From an uncultured Oscillibacter sp. (lineage in GTDB: Bacteria > Bacillota > Clostridia > Oscillospirales > Oscillospiraceae), in NCBI GenBank assembly GCA_947644365.1, contig CANRYZ010000005.1:1-53356 (forward strand): a stretch of DNA of 53,356 bases. Reading direction: 5' to 3'. Below, piece after piece: positions 33,421-41,810 of the stretch (the stretch's first letter is position 1; every line of letters starts with the position of its first letter). The position numbers were made by a program, and so were the translations under genes. The notes beneath the pieces are model-generated. The model made no database searches. It worked only from the letters and a program-made list of their open reading frames with translations, and was not told the origin of the DNA.

Positions 33421-33585
33421 ATTAAGAGCTGATCCCGAAATCAGCCGTGTGCAGATCGCGCAGCAAATTTTTTGCTGGGCAAGGCGATTTGACACAGGAA
33501 TACTCTGTGTATTTCAAGAATTTCTAACGCAGCACAGCGGAAAAAGATCCGCCGATTGGGTGTTTTGACATTTTTCAAACATGGC
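33421..33585. repeat. structured intergenic repeat candidate downstream of serA
   Basis: About 165 bp without a gene. It contains CAGCAAA-TTT-TTTGCTG (around 33460-33476), GACACAG/CTGTGT (around 33490-33509) and a palindromic-looking ATCCCGAAAT start. The layout looks like a compact structured repeat rather than decayed coding DNA. No second copy is in this window, so repeat status is not shown here. Confidence 0.35.
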
Positions 33586-34500
33586 CTAAGCCTCAAAGTG
33601 CTCCACGATGTCCACCAGCTCCGCGCCGATGCGCTTCTGGGCCTCCTTTGTGCCCGCGCCGATGTGGGGCGTGCAGGAGACCGCCGGATGCTGGGCCAGG
33701 GCCCAGTTGGGGTCCTTCTCGCTCATCCACACGTCCAGACCCGCCGCCCGGACCTTGCCGGTATTCAGGGCGTCCAGCAGGGCGGCCTCGTCCACGTTGC
33801 TGCCCCGGGAGACGTTGATAATCACCACGCCGTCCTTCATCTTTGCCAGGGACTCCGCGTCCACCAGCGCCTTGTCGCCGCCGGGGGCGCAGAGCACAAT
33901 AACGTCGGACCCGGCCAGCAGCTCGTCCATGGAGACAAACCGCATGGTCTCGCACTCGCAGCCCTCGGGCTTATTCCGGTGGACCACGGAGAGGACCTTC
34001 ATGCCCAGGGCCTGACCCTTCCGGCCCACCATCTGGCCGATGCGGCCGTAGCCGATGACGCCCATGGTCTTGCCCTCCAGCTCGAAGCCCTTGGAGTAGG
34101 CCTTCTTCTCCCACTTGTTCTCCCGCATGGTGTGGCCGGCGATAGAGATATTCCGGGCGCAGGAGAACAGCAGGGCCAGGGCCAGCTCCGCCACGGCGTT
34201 GGAGGAGGCCCGGGGGGTGTTGCGCACGGCGATGCCCGCGCTCTCCGCGTACTTCACGGCGATGTTGTCCACGCCCACGCCGGCCCGGATGATGAGCTTG
34301 AGGCGGCCGCCCCTGGCGGCGTCGATCTGGGGCTCCTTGATCTTCGTGGCGGAGCGGATGATGACCGCGTCAAAATCCCGCAGGGCCGCCCCCAGGGCAT
34401 CCGGCTCGTAGAACTGTTCCACTACCTCATAGCCGTCCGCCCGGAGCTTCCCGATGGCGGAGGCGTCCATTCCGTCGGTGACCAATACGCGCTTTAACAT
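33586..34500 (-). CDS. serA: D-3-phosphoglycerate dehydrogenase
   Basis: A 304-residue short-form PGDH catalysing the first step of serine synthesis. It has the NAD-binding GVIGYGRIGQMVGRKG near residue 145, VDNIAVKYAESAGIAVRNTPRASSNAVAELA before it, ALVDAESLAKMKDGVVIINVSRG, and the catalytic His in CTPHIGAGTKEAQKRI near the C-terminus. It lacks the ACT regulatory domain, as usual for many Clostridia. The start is the ATG at 34500 with AAAGGGG 9 nt upstream; the 64-codon open extension upstream reads into the spacer and is not conserved sequence. It follows serC on the same strand. Confidence 0.93.
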   Translation of the reverse strand: MLKRVLVTDGMDASAIGKLRADGYEVVEQFYEPDALGAALRDFDAVIIRSATKIKEPQIDAARGGRLKLIIRAGVGVDNIAVKYAESAGIAVRNTPRASSNAVAELALALLFSCARNISIAGHTMRENKWEKKAYSKGFELEGKTMGVIGYGRIGQMVGRKGQALGMKVLSVVHRNKPEGCECETMRFVSMDELLAGSDVIVLCAPGGDKALVDAESLAKMKDGVVIINVSRGSNVDEAALLDALNTGKVRAAGLDVWMSEKDPNWALAQHPAVSCTPHIGAGTKEAQKRIGAELVDIVEHFEA

Positions 34501-34616
34501 AACTATGTACCCCTTTCGTATCCGGCACACCCCAGGGGTGCCTCGTCGTCGCAAAGTCCGCTTCACCGGGTCCGCCCTCCGGGCAGGCCTGGCGCCGCTG
34601 CCTTGCTTCTCCTCTT

Positions 34617-34649
34617 CCGCCGGGAAACGCTTGGCCGGTTTCCCGGCGG
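34617..34649. repeat. perfect 12-bp hairpin in the serC-serA spacer
   Basis: Arms at 34617-34628 and 34638-34649 are perfectly complementary with a 9-nt loop, midway in a 221-bp spacer inside the operon. No U-tract follows on minus. It may tune serA relative to serC. Confidence 0.5.
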
Positions 34650-34721
34650 ATCCGCGAATAAATGACCCGCGCCCATTGGGGGACAGGCGCATCCGGCAAA
34701 CCCGGAAGGGGACGGCGACGC

Positions 34722-35810
34722 TTACGGATGCTCCGCCTCGTATTTTCTGAGGAAGTCCACCAGGGCCTCCACGCCCTCCTTGGGCATGGCGTTGTAGATG
34801 GACGCCCGGAGGCCGCCCACGCTCTTGTGGCCCTTGAGGTTGTCAAAGCCCGCGGCCTTGCTGGCGGCCACCACGTCGGCGTCCTGCTCCTTGCTGGGAG
34901 TGACGAAGGGCACGTTCATCAGGGACCGGTCCTCCTTGGCCACGGCGCCGGTGAAGAGCCTGCTGCCGTCCAGGAAGTCATAGAGGATCTTGGCCTTTTC
35001 CTCGTTGCGGGCGTTCATGGCCTCCAGGCCGCCGTTTGCCAGCAGGTACTTGAACACCTTGCCGCAGCAGTAAATGGCCCAGCAGTTGGGGGTGTTGTAC
35101 AGGGAGTCGTTGTCGGCGTGGGTCTTGTAGCTCATATAGGTGGGGACAAACTTGGGCAGGTCGTCCCGGATCAGGTCCTCCCGGATGATGACCACGGCCA
35201 TGCCGGCGGGGCCCACGTTCTTCTGCACGCCGGCCCAGATGAGGCCGTACTTGCTCACGTCGCAGGGACGGGAGAGGAACATGGAGGACTGGTCGGACAC
35301 CAGGACCTTGCCCTTGGTGTTGGGAAGGGTAAAGTAGGTGGTGCCGTTGATGGTCTCGTTCTCGCAGATGTAGACGTAGTCGGCGTTCTCGGGGATGTCC
35401 AGGTCGGAGCAGTCCGGAATGTAGGAGAAGTTTTTGTCGGCGGAGGAGGCCGCGATCTTCACCTCGCCGTACTTCTTGGCCTCGGCGATGGCCTTTTTGG
35501 ACCAGGCGCCGGTCTCCACATAGCAGGCGAGGCCGTTTTTCATCAGGTTCATGGCCACCATGGCAAACTGCACCGTGCCGCCGCCCTGGATGAAGAGGAC
35601 CTTGTAGTTGTCGGGAATGCCCATGAGCTTCCGGAGATCGGCCTCGGCCTCATCCCGAATCTGCTGGAATACCTTGGAGCGGTGGCTCATCTCCATGACG
35701 CACATGCCGCTGCCCCGGTAATTCAGCATCTCGGCGGCGATTTCCTCAAGGACGGGCTCCGGCATCATGGCGGGACCTGCGGAGAAGTTATACGTGCGGT
35801 TGTATTTCAT
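34722..35810 (-). CDS. serC: phosphoserine aminotransferase
   Basis: A 362-residue class V PLP aminotransferase making phosphoserine from phosphohydroxypyruvate. The N-terminus YNFSAGPAMMPEPVLEEI, the FIQGGGTVQFAMVAMNL phosphate-binding region, and WAGVQKNVGPAG carrying the PLP Lys197 are diagnostic. Full length. It is the first gene of a serC-serA operon with its own promoter; the ribosome binding site upstream of the ATG is GGAGGAACGC. serB is not in the window. Confidence 0.96.
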   Translation of the reverse strand: MKYNRTYNFSAGPAMMPEPVLEEIAAEMLNYRGSGMCVMEMSHRSKVFQQIRDEAEADLRKLMGIPDNYKVLFIQGGGTVQFAMVAMNLMKNGLACYVETGAWSKKAIAEAKKYGEVKIAASSADKNFSYIPDCSDLDIPENADYVYICENETINGTTYFTLPNTKGKVLVSDQSSMFLSRPCDVSKYGLIWAGVQKNVGPAGMAVVIIREDLIRDDLPKFVPTYMSYKTHADNDSLYNTPNCWAIYCCGKVFKYLLANGGLEAMNARNEEKAKILYDFLDGSRLFTGAVAKEDRSLMNVPFVTPSKEQDADVVAASKAAGFDNLKGHKSVGGLRASIYNAMPKEGVEALVDFLRKYEAEHP

Positions 35811-35880
35811 GCTGCGTTCCTCCAGTCTTCAAAATAGATGGTTCCCTGCGTTCGGTCAAAATAACTGAAATATATATTCT

Positions 35881-35908
35881 ACTATACCATAAATTAGAAA
35901 ATATTCAA
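35881..35908 (-). promoter_or_regulatory. promoter of serC
   Basis: On minus: TTGAAT (35903-35908), 16 bp spacer, TATAGT (35881-35886), in an AT-rich spacer. Confidence 0.6.
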
Positions 35909-35967
35909 CAGAAAATTGGTCGACCTTTTAAAAAATTTTCAAACCGGTAAAAATATTTTAAGATTCG

Positions 35968-36002
35968 GCGGGAGGCGGGGCCCTCAGGGCCCCGCCTCCC
36001 GC
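35968..36002 (-). terminator. terminator of the Xre regulator gene
   Basis: A 15-bp very GC-rich stem with a 3-nt loop is followed on minus by CGAATCTTAAAATATTTTT. It ends transcription between the regulator and serC promoter. Confidence 0.7.
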
Positions 36003-36009
36003 TCTGCCG

Positions 36010-36486
36010 TCACGGATTGTGCTCCGCCGATCGTCCCGCCCGGCTCCCTTTGTACGCCCGGTACACCATGTCCTTAACCACCAGAAAGGTATCCAGCTCC
36101 GACAGGCCGAATTCCGCCTTTACCCTGCCGCAGAGGATGGAGACCTGTTCCAGATACCGGTCCATGCCCGGCAGGGAGCGGTACGAGGCCAGAATGGGAT
36201 ACCGCCTGCTCCAGGCGCTGCTCCAGTCGATCCGCTCCTCCCGCTTCTCGTCGGTTTTGGCCATGATCTCCTCAATTTCCTTCAAGTCCATGTCAAAGTC
36301 AATGAGCTCGTCCAGGGTCAGGTGGTAGAGGTTTGACAGCCGCTTGGACTGGCGGATGTCCGGGAGCGTCTCGTCCAGCTCCCACTTGGAGATGGTCTGG
36401 CGGCTCACTCCCAGCTTTTCGGCCACGGCCTCCTGGGAGAGGCCGCTCTTCTTCCGGGCGTTGAAAAGACTGTTTCCCAAACTCAT
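36010..36486 (-). CDS. Xre-family helix-turn-helix regulator
   Basis: A 158-residue DNA-binding protein. Residues 5-60 form a classic HTH_3 domain (LFNARKKSGLSQEAVAEKLGVSRQTISKWELDETLPD). The C-terminal 90 residues are charged and helical, with no recognised effector domain. The start ATG follows ACAGGAGGCACGAAATT. It is monocistronic and divergent from tmk. The target is unknown; autoregulation is plausible. Confidence 0.92.
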   Translation of the reverse strand: MSLGNSLFNARKKSGLSQEAVAEKLGVSRQTISKWELDETLPDIRQSKRLSNLYHLTLDELIDFDMDLKEIEEIMAKTDEKREERIDWSSAWSRRYPILASYRSLPGMDRYLEQVSILCGRVKAEFGLSELDTFLVVKDMVYRAYKGSRAGRSAEHNP

Positions 36487-36519
36487 AATTTCGTGCCTCC
36501 TGTCGCGTTGTTGAAGCCG

Positions 36520-36548
36520 ATTATAGGGAAATCAGGGACAAAAGTCCA
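36520..36548 (-). promoter_or_regulatory. promoter of the Xre regulator
   Basis: On minus: TGGACT (36543-36548), 17 bp spacer, perfect TATAAT (36520-36525). Confidence 0.5.
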
Positions 36549-36604
36549 CAGAGAAAGCCTTCCATTTCCGCCCGTTTTCCCGGCAGACTTCGGGACTTCC
36601 CCGC

Positions 36605-36633
36605 TTGAAGCCGGGAGGAGATTGTGTTAAAAT
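36605..36633 (+). promoter_or_regulatory. promoter of tmk
   Basis: TTGAAG (36605-36610), 17 bp spacer, TAAAAT (36628-36633), 30 bp before the tmk start. The open frame that begins at 36624 is therefore not the real start. Confidence 0.6.
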
Positions 36634-36662
36634 GGGTCAAACGGGAAAAGCGAGGTTTTTCT

Positions 36663-37295
36663 ATGAACGGACAGACGGCGGGCCGGTTTCTGGCCCTTGA
36701 GGGCATCGACGGCTCCGGGAAGAGCACCCAGCTCCAGCTGCTGCTGGAGCGCCTGCGGGCCCGGGGCGTGGCGTGCATGGGCACCCGGGAGCCCTCGGAC
36801 GGACCGGTGGGCGCCATGATCCGCCAAATTCTCACCGGCAGGGTGACGGCGGATAACCGGGTCATCGCGGGGCTCTTCGCCGCGGACCGACTGGACCACC
36901 TGGTAAACGGGCGGGACGGCGTCCTGGACCAGGTGCGCGGCGGCGTCACTGTGGTAACGGACCGGTATTACTTCTCCTCCTACGCCTACCACGGCGTGGA
37001 CGTGGACATGGACTGGGTCATTGACAGCAACCGCCTCAGCGCGGAGCTGCTGCGGCCAGACGCCACCGTTTTCCTGGACGTGCCCGTTGGCCGGGCCCTG
37101 GACCGGATCGGACGGAACCGCTCCCACACGGAGCTCTTTGAGCGGAAGGACCGCCTGGCCGCCACCCGGGCAAAATATCTGGAGGCCTTTGAGAAGCTGC
37201 GGGACGTGGAGAACGTGCTGGTTGTGGACGCGGACGCGGACGCGGACACGGTGGCGGAGCGGCTCTGGGCCGCCGTTTCATATCTGTTTGACTGA
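36663..37295 (+). CDS. tmk: thymidylate kinase
   Basis: A 210-residue dTMP kinase making dTDP. P-loop EGIDGSGKSTQ at residues 12-22, TREPSDGPVG near residue 40, the DR(Y) motif TDRYYFSSYAYHG near residue 98, and the LID-like RIGRNRSHTELFERKDRL are visible. The start is the ATG at 36663 with GAGG 7 nt upstream. It is monocistronic, without the holB/yaaQ neighbours common elsewhere, which suggests a second tmk copy could exist in the genome (inference). Confidence 0.93.
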   Translation: MNGQTAGRFLALEGIDGSGKSTQLQLLLERLRARGVACMGTREPSDGPVGAMIRQILTGRVTADNRVIAGLFAADRLDHLVNGRDGVLDQVRGGVTVVTDRYYFSSYAYHGVDVDMDWVIDSNRLSAELLRPDATVFLDVPVGRALDRIGRNRSHTELFERKDRLAATRAKYLEAFEKLRDVENVLVVDADADADTVAERLWAAVSYLFD

Positions 37296-37300
37296 TACTA

Positions 37301-37336
37301 CTCTCCAATAGAAAATGTACATTTTCTATTGGAGAG
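37301..37336. repeat. 36-nt perfect palindrome after tmk
   Basis: The 18-nt arm beginning CTCTCCAATAG is followed immediately by its exact complement, with no loop. It starts 5 bp after the tmk stop. No U-tract follows, so it is not a typical terminator; it can form a cruciform or a long mRNA 3' hairpin. Confidence 0.75.
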
Positions 37337-37357
37337 GCCGCCGCCCATGGCGTCGGC

Positions 37358-37457
37358 CATTTGCGCTCTGCGCAAATGACGTCTCATAAAACTTCAACGC
37401 GCCTACGGCGCTATAAAAAGTAGGCTGTGCCTACTTTTTAATGAAGTTTAGTATGAG
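37358..37457. repeat. hairpin plus three-way-junction element
   Basis: CATTTGCGC-TCT-GCGCAAATG (37358-37378) precedes an element whose outer arms (about 37383-37396 and 37442-37457, CTCATA..TATGAG) enclose two hairpins, GCGCC-TAC-GGCGC and AAAAAGTAGGC-TGT-GCCTACTTTTT. Loops match the element at 14508-14592. Confidence 0.55.
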
Positions 37458-37466
37458 GGAGCGGAT

Positions 37467-37504
37467 GAAAAAGAGCCCCCGGAAGCGGCGCTTCCGGGGG
37501 GCTC
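37467..37504 (-). terminator. terminator of the RND efflux operon
   Basis: Stem GAGCCCCCGGAAGC / GCTTCCGGGGGCTC (37473-37504) followed on minus by TTTTTC, 15 bp past the pump gene stop. Confidence 0.9.
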
Positions 37505-37518
37505 TCCTTTATATGGGG

Positions 37519-40500
37519 TCATACGCCCTCGGGAACCGGCTCCTCCTCCGCCTGGGGGAGGGCCTTCTTCCTGCGGCGGAACACATGGCTCAGATCGTCG
37601 ATGACGGAGTAGAACACAGGGGTGAGCACCAGCGTGATGACGGTGGAGATCACCATGCCGCTGATCATCACCACGCCCATGTCGCTCATCATCTCGTTGG
37701 TCTCGCCGATGCCCACGGCCATGGGCACCATGGCCAGCACTGTAGTGAGGGTGGTCATCATAATGGGCCGGATGCGCAGGGGGCAGGCGTTGAGGATGGC
37801 GGTCTCCCGCTCCTCCCCCATCTCCCGGCGGATCTTGATGTACTCCACCAGAATGATGGAGTTGTTGACCACCGTGCCCGCCAGCATAATGAGGGCCACC
37901 AGGGAGATGATGGACAAATCCTTGCCGCACAGGGGCAGGGCGAAGAGGGCCCCGGCGAAAGCCACCGGCAGGATCATCATGACGATCACCGGCATCAGGA
38001 AGGACTCAAACTGGGCCGCCAGCACGAAGTATACCAGGCCCAATGCCACCAGCAGGGCCAGCAGCAGGTCGGAGAAGCTCTCCATCATGCTCTCGTAGCT
38101 GCCGCTGATCTCCACCGTATAGCCCTCCGGCATCTGGTAGTCCGCCAGGATGGCCCGGAGCTGCCGGGTCATGGCGGTGGTGTCGCCGCTGAGGGTGGAG
38201 CCGGTGACCTGCACCTGCCGGGACTGGTTCACCCGGGAGATGCTCTGAGGTTCCTGGACCACGGATACGTCCGCCACGGAGCTCAGGGGCACCGTGCCGC
38301 CGAAGGCTGTGGCCACGGGCATGGAGCGCAGGGCGTCCAGGCTCTCTCCGGCGCTGCCGTCGCCCCGCACCACCACATCCAGCTCGTGGTTGGCGATGGT
38401 GACGGTGGTGGCAGTGCTGCCCGTCAGCTCCGAGCGGACCGCCATGCCGATGGAGGCCGCCGTGAGGCCGTACTGGGCCGCCGCCTCCCGGTTGACCGTC
38501 ACCTTCACCTGGGGCACCTGCTCCGCCAGGGAGGTCTGCACGTCGATGGCGTCCGGCAGACGGGCGATCCGGGCCGCCAGGTCGTCGGCGATCATGGACA
38601 GAGTAGCGTAGTCGATGCCGGTGATGTCCAGGCTGATGTCGCTGCCGCCCATCATGCCCATGGTGCTGGAGGCGTCCACGGTGATCTCGCACCCGGCGAT
38701 GTCCTCCAGCAGCGGGCGCAGATCGTCGGCGATGTCAAAGCTGCTGCGGCTGCGCTGAGTCTTGCTGATGAGGTTCAGCATCATGGTAACGGACTCGTCC
38801 TGGGCGATGTAATACATCTCCTCCAGCTCCGGGATCTCCTCCTGGGCGATGACGGAGATCCGGTCCGCGATGGCGGCGGACTCCTCCATCTCCGACCCGA
38901 TGGGCATGGAGACGCCGACGGAGACCTGCCCCTGGTCCATGTCCGGGATCAGCACCATAGTGGTGGCGAACACCGGCACGGCGAAGAGGACCACCAGGGC
39001 CACAGAGGCCAGCATACCCGCCTTGAGGTGGCGGACGAAGTAGTTGAGCAGGCGCAGGTAGAAGTCATAGAGCTTTTTGATCCAGCCGCCGATCCTGGCC
39101 AGAACGGCGTTGGGCTTCCGCTCCGCCTTTTTCAGCTCCTGGCGGCGGACCTTCTCCTCGTCCAGCAGCATATAGCACAGCAGCGGCACCAGAGCCAGGG
39201 CGATGACCAGGGACGCGAAGATCAGCGAGGCAATGGTGAGGCAGAAGTCCCGGAACATCATGCCCGCCAGGCCCGTCACCATGCCCAGGGGGACGAACAC
39301 CGCCAGGGTGGTGAGGGTGGAGGCCAGCACGGAGGTGGTGACCTCCTTTGTGCCCTCCACGCAGGCGCTCATGCGGTCATGGCCCTCGGCGGCGAAGCGG
39401 TAGATGTTCTCCAGAACCACGATGGAGTTGTCCACGATCATGCCCACGCCCATGGCCACGCCGCCTAAAGACATCATGTTCAGCGTCAGGTCCATGGCGT
39501 TCATGAGGATGAACACCGTCAGGATACACACGGGCATGGACACCGCAATGGTCATGGTGGCGCCGCCCCTGCGCAGGAAGAGGAACACCACAATGGCCGC
39601 CAGCAGCACGCCCTGGAGGATATTCTGGAAGGCGGCGCTGACGGACATATCGATGTACTCCGCCGCGCTGTAGGGCACGCTGTAGACGATGGAGGGGTTC
39701 TCCTCATGGAGCTCCGCCAGCCGCTTTTCCACGGCCTTGGCGGCGGCGGCCTCGTTGGCGCCGGACTGCTTGGAGATCTGGAGGACCACGCAGGCGGTGC
39801 CGTCCACCTTGGCGGAGGCATCGGAGACGTCTGTCTCCAGCACCACGTCGGCTACCTCGCTCAATCGCACCACGCCGCCGGTGGGCAGGGAGAGGAGCAT
39901 ATTGGCCACGTCCTCCACGGACTGAAACTTGGCGTCCGTGCTGACGGTGAGGGTCTTGGAGCCGTTTTCCATGCTGCCGCCGGGATAGAGCAGGTTCTGC
40001 CCCGCCAGAAACTGGGAGACCTGGGCGGTGGAGAGCCCCAGGCCTGCGGCCCGGGTGGCGTCCAGCTCCACGGCGATCTTCTGGGTCACGCCGCCGTTGA
40101 CGGTGACCCGGGCCACGCCGTCGATGCGCTCCAGGGCCGGGGCCACGGTGTCCTCCGCCAGGGTCTGGAGCTCCGCCAGGTCGTCTCCCGCCAGGGCCAC
40201 GATGGCGGTGGGCATCAGCTCACTGATGTTCAGGTTCATGATGATGGGGTCGATGGCGTCCTCCGGCAGGCTCAGCCGGTCGAACTGCTCCCGCAGCTTG
40301 GTGGCGGCAATGTCCAGGTCCGTGCCCTCCACGTAGGTCACCTGGATCTGGCTGACGCTGTCGGCGGAGGTGGAGGAGACCTCGTCCACGCCGGAGACCG
40401 ACATGATGGCGGACTCCAGGGGCCGGGTCACCAGCTCCTCGATATCGCTGGGGTTGGCGCCGTTGTAGTAGCACACCACCACGGCCATGGGGGCCTCCAT

Positions 40501-40617
40501 CTCCGGCATCAGGGCCATCTGCAGCCGCGTGGCGAACACCAGGCCGAAGACCGTAACCATGATGACGGCCAGGAGCGTGGCCACCTTGTGCTGGATACAG
40601 AATTTAGAAACACTCAT
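37519..40617 (-). CDS. RND family efflux permease (HAE1/SwrC-like)
   Basis: A 1032-residue pump with the AcrB architecture: helix 1 near residues 10-30, a large external loop to about 330, helices 2-6 with GGVAMGVGMIVDNSIVVLENI (the proton-relay Asp near residue 400), a second external loop (about 560-850), and helices 8-12. The N-terminal TRLQMALMPEMEAPMAVV and porter motifs fit the Firmicute SwrC/YerP group. It drives export of lipophilic compounds with proton uptake. The ATG overlaps no gene; the adaptor stop is 6 bp upstream. Last gene of a three-gene efflux operon. Confidence 0.95.
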   Translation of the reverse strand: MSVSKFCIQHKVATLLAVIMVTVFGLVFATRLQMALMPEMEAPMAVVVCYYNGANPSDIEELVTRPLESAIMSVSGVDEVSSTSADSVSQIQVTYVEGTDLDIAATKLREQFDRLSLPEDAIDPIIMNLNISELMPTAIVALAGDDLAELQTLAEDTVAPALERIDGVARVTVNGGVTQKIAVELDATRAAGLGLSTAQVSQFLAGQNLLYPGGSMENGSKTLTVSTDAKFQSVEDVANMLLSLPTGGVVRLSEVADVVLETDVSDASAKVDGTACVVLQISKQSGANEAAAAKAVEKRLAELHEENPSIVYSVPYSAAEYIDMSVSAAFQNILQGVLLAAIVVFLFLRRGGATMTIAVSMPVCILTVFILMNAMDLTLNMMSLGGVAMGVGMIVDNSIVVLENIYRFAAEGHDRMSACVEGTKEVTTSVLASTLTTLAVFVPLGMVTGLAGMMFRDFCLTIASLIFASLVIALALVPLLCYMLLDEEKVRRQELKKAERKPNAVLARIGGWIKKLYDFYLRLLNYFVRHLKAGMLASVALVVLFAVPVFATTMVLIPDMDQGQVSVGVSMPIGSEMEESAAIADRISVIAQEEIPELEEMYYIAQDESVTMMLNLISKTQRSRSSFDIADDLRPLLEDIAGCEITVDASSTMGMMGGSDISLDITGIDYATLSMIADDLAARIARLPDAIDVQTSLAEQVPQVKVTVNREAAAQYGLTAASIGMAVRSELTGSTATTVTIANHELDVVVRGDGSAGESLDALRSMPVATAFGGTVPLSSVADVSVVQEPQSISRVNQSRQVQVTGSTLSGDTTAMTRQLRAILADYQMPEGYTVEISGSYESMMESFSDLLLALLVALGLVYFVLAAQFESFLMPVIVMMILPVAFAGALFALPLCGKDLSIISLVALIMLAGTVVNNSIILVEYIKIRREMGEERETAILNACPLRIRPIMMTTLTTVLAMVPMAVGIGETNEMMSDMGVVMISGMVISTVITLVLTPVFYSVIDDLSHVFRRRKKALPQAEEEPVPEGV

Positions 40618-40623
40618 GGGGCC

Positions 40624-41799
40624 TTAACCCTCCCCGGAGACCACCCGGACGGGGTCTCCCTCGTGGAGGTAGGCCTGCCCCACGGTCACCAGCTGCTGCC
40701 CGGCGGTGAGGCCGCTCGTCACCTCAGTGACGCCGCTGCCGGTGAGGCCGGTGACAACCTCCGTGTACCGGGCAATCCCGTCCTCCACCACGAAGACATA
40801 CTGGCTGCCGCCGCTGGTGAGGATGGACTCCGTGGGAACCACGACGGCGTTCTGGGAAACGTCGGTGAAGAAGGTGACGTCGGCAAACATCCCGGAGAGG
40901 AGCCCGCCCACGTCCGCCGGGACGGTGAGGGTGACGGTGTAGAGCCGGGTCTGCATGTTGGCCGCCTGCTCCACGGAGCGGATGACGGCGGTGAAGCTCT
41001 CGTCGATGGCGCTGACATACACATCCGCGCTGGACCCGATGGAGAGCTTAGGCACCAGGGCCTCGGACACGGACACGGAGACCTTCATCTGGTCCGGCCC
41101 GTCGATGACCGCCAGGGGCATGGAGTTGGAGATGAAGCTGTTCTCCACGGCGCTCATGGTCACCAGAGTCCCCGCCATGGGGGCGACCACGTTGCCGTCC
41201 GGGTCCACATTCTCCAGGGCGGTGTCCAGCTGGCTCAGGCCGGACTTGGCGCTCTGGATGCCGGACTCCAGCTGCGTGAGGGCGGAGTTCCGCCCGGCCA
41301 CGGCGTTGCTGTAATTCAGCTCCGCCTGGTCCACCTCCAGCTGAGAGGCGGCGCCGATCTCAAAGAGGGCTTTGGTGTTGGCCACGTTGTCCGCCGCCAG
41401 CTGGACCTGCTTATCCAGGACGGCCTTCTGGTCGTTGTAGCTCTGGACGGCGCCGTTGTAGCCGATGCGGGCGGCGTTGTAGTTGGCCAGGGCGCTGCCC
41501 AGCTCCAGGGTGCAGAGGATATCCCCGGCCTCCACCTGGTCGCCGGCCTCAAAGTACACGGCGGTGCACTTGGCGGTGGAGGCGATCATGATGACGGCCT
41601 CGTTGTCGGCGGAGATCTTGCCGGAGACCTTGTTCTCCGTGGCGATGGTATCCTGGACCACGGTCTCCACCTGGACGGCCACGCCCGCCTCCGCGGCCTC
41701 GTCCCCGGCCGGTTCCGCCTCTCCGCCGCCGCAGGCGGCGAGGGACAGGGCCAGAACCGGAGCCAGCAGAAGGACGGCGGTTTTTCTCAGTATGTTCAT
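40624..41799 (-). CDS. RND efflux adaptor lipoprotein (membrane fusion protein)
   Basis: A 391-residue MFP. The signal peptide ends in the lipobox SLAAC, so it is anchored on the outer face of the cytoplasmic membrane. A lipoyl half-motif (ATAKCTAVYFEAGDQVEAGDILCTLE), a coiled-coil hairpin (about residues 85-175), the second lipoyl half (VDPDGNVVAPMAGTLVTM) and beta-barrel domains follow. It links the RND pump to the TolC-like partner. The start is the ATG at 41799 with AGGAGG upstream; a TTG five codons earlier lies within the ribosome binding site. It starts 11 bp after the TolC-like stop. Confidence 0.93.
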   Translation of the reverse strand: MNILRKTAVLLLAPVLALSLAACGGGEAEPAGDEAAEAGVAVQVETVVQDTIATENKVSGKISADNEAVIMIASTAKCTAVYFEAGDQVEAGDILCTLELGSALANYNAARIGYNGAVQSYNDQKAVLDKQVQLAADNVANTKALFEIGAASQLEVDQAELNYSNAVAGRNSALTQLESGIQSAKSGLSQLDTALENVDPDGNVVAPMAGTLVTMSAVENSFISNSMPLAVIDGPDQMKVSVSVSEALVPKLSIGSSADVYVSAIDESFTAVIRSVEQAANMQTRLYTVTLTVPADVGGLLSGMFADVTFFTDVSQNAVVVPTESILTSGGSQYVFVVEDGIARYTEVVTGLTGSGVTEVTSGLTAGQQLVTVGQAYLHEGDPVRVVSGEG

Positions 41800-41810
41800 G
41801 GATGGCCTCC

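Noticed and set aside
34501-34692. N-terminal extension of serA by 64 codons
   Set aside because: Arg/Pro-rich reading of the spacer with a hairpin; the ATG at 34500 has a ribosome binding site and starts the conserved domain.
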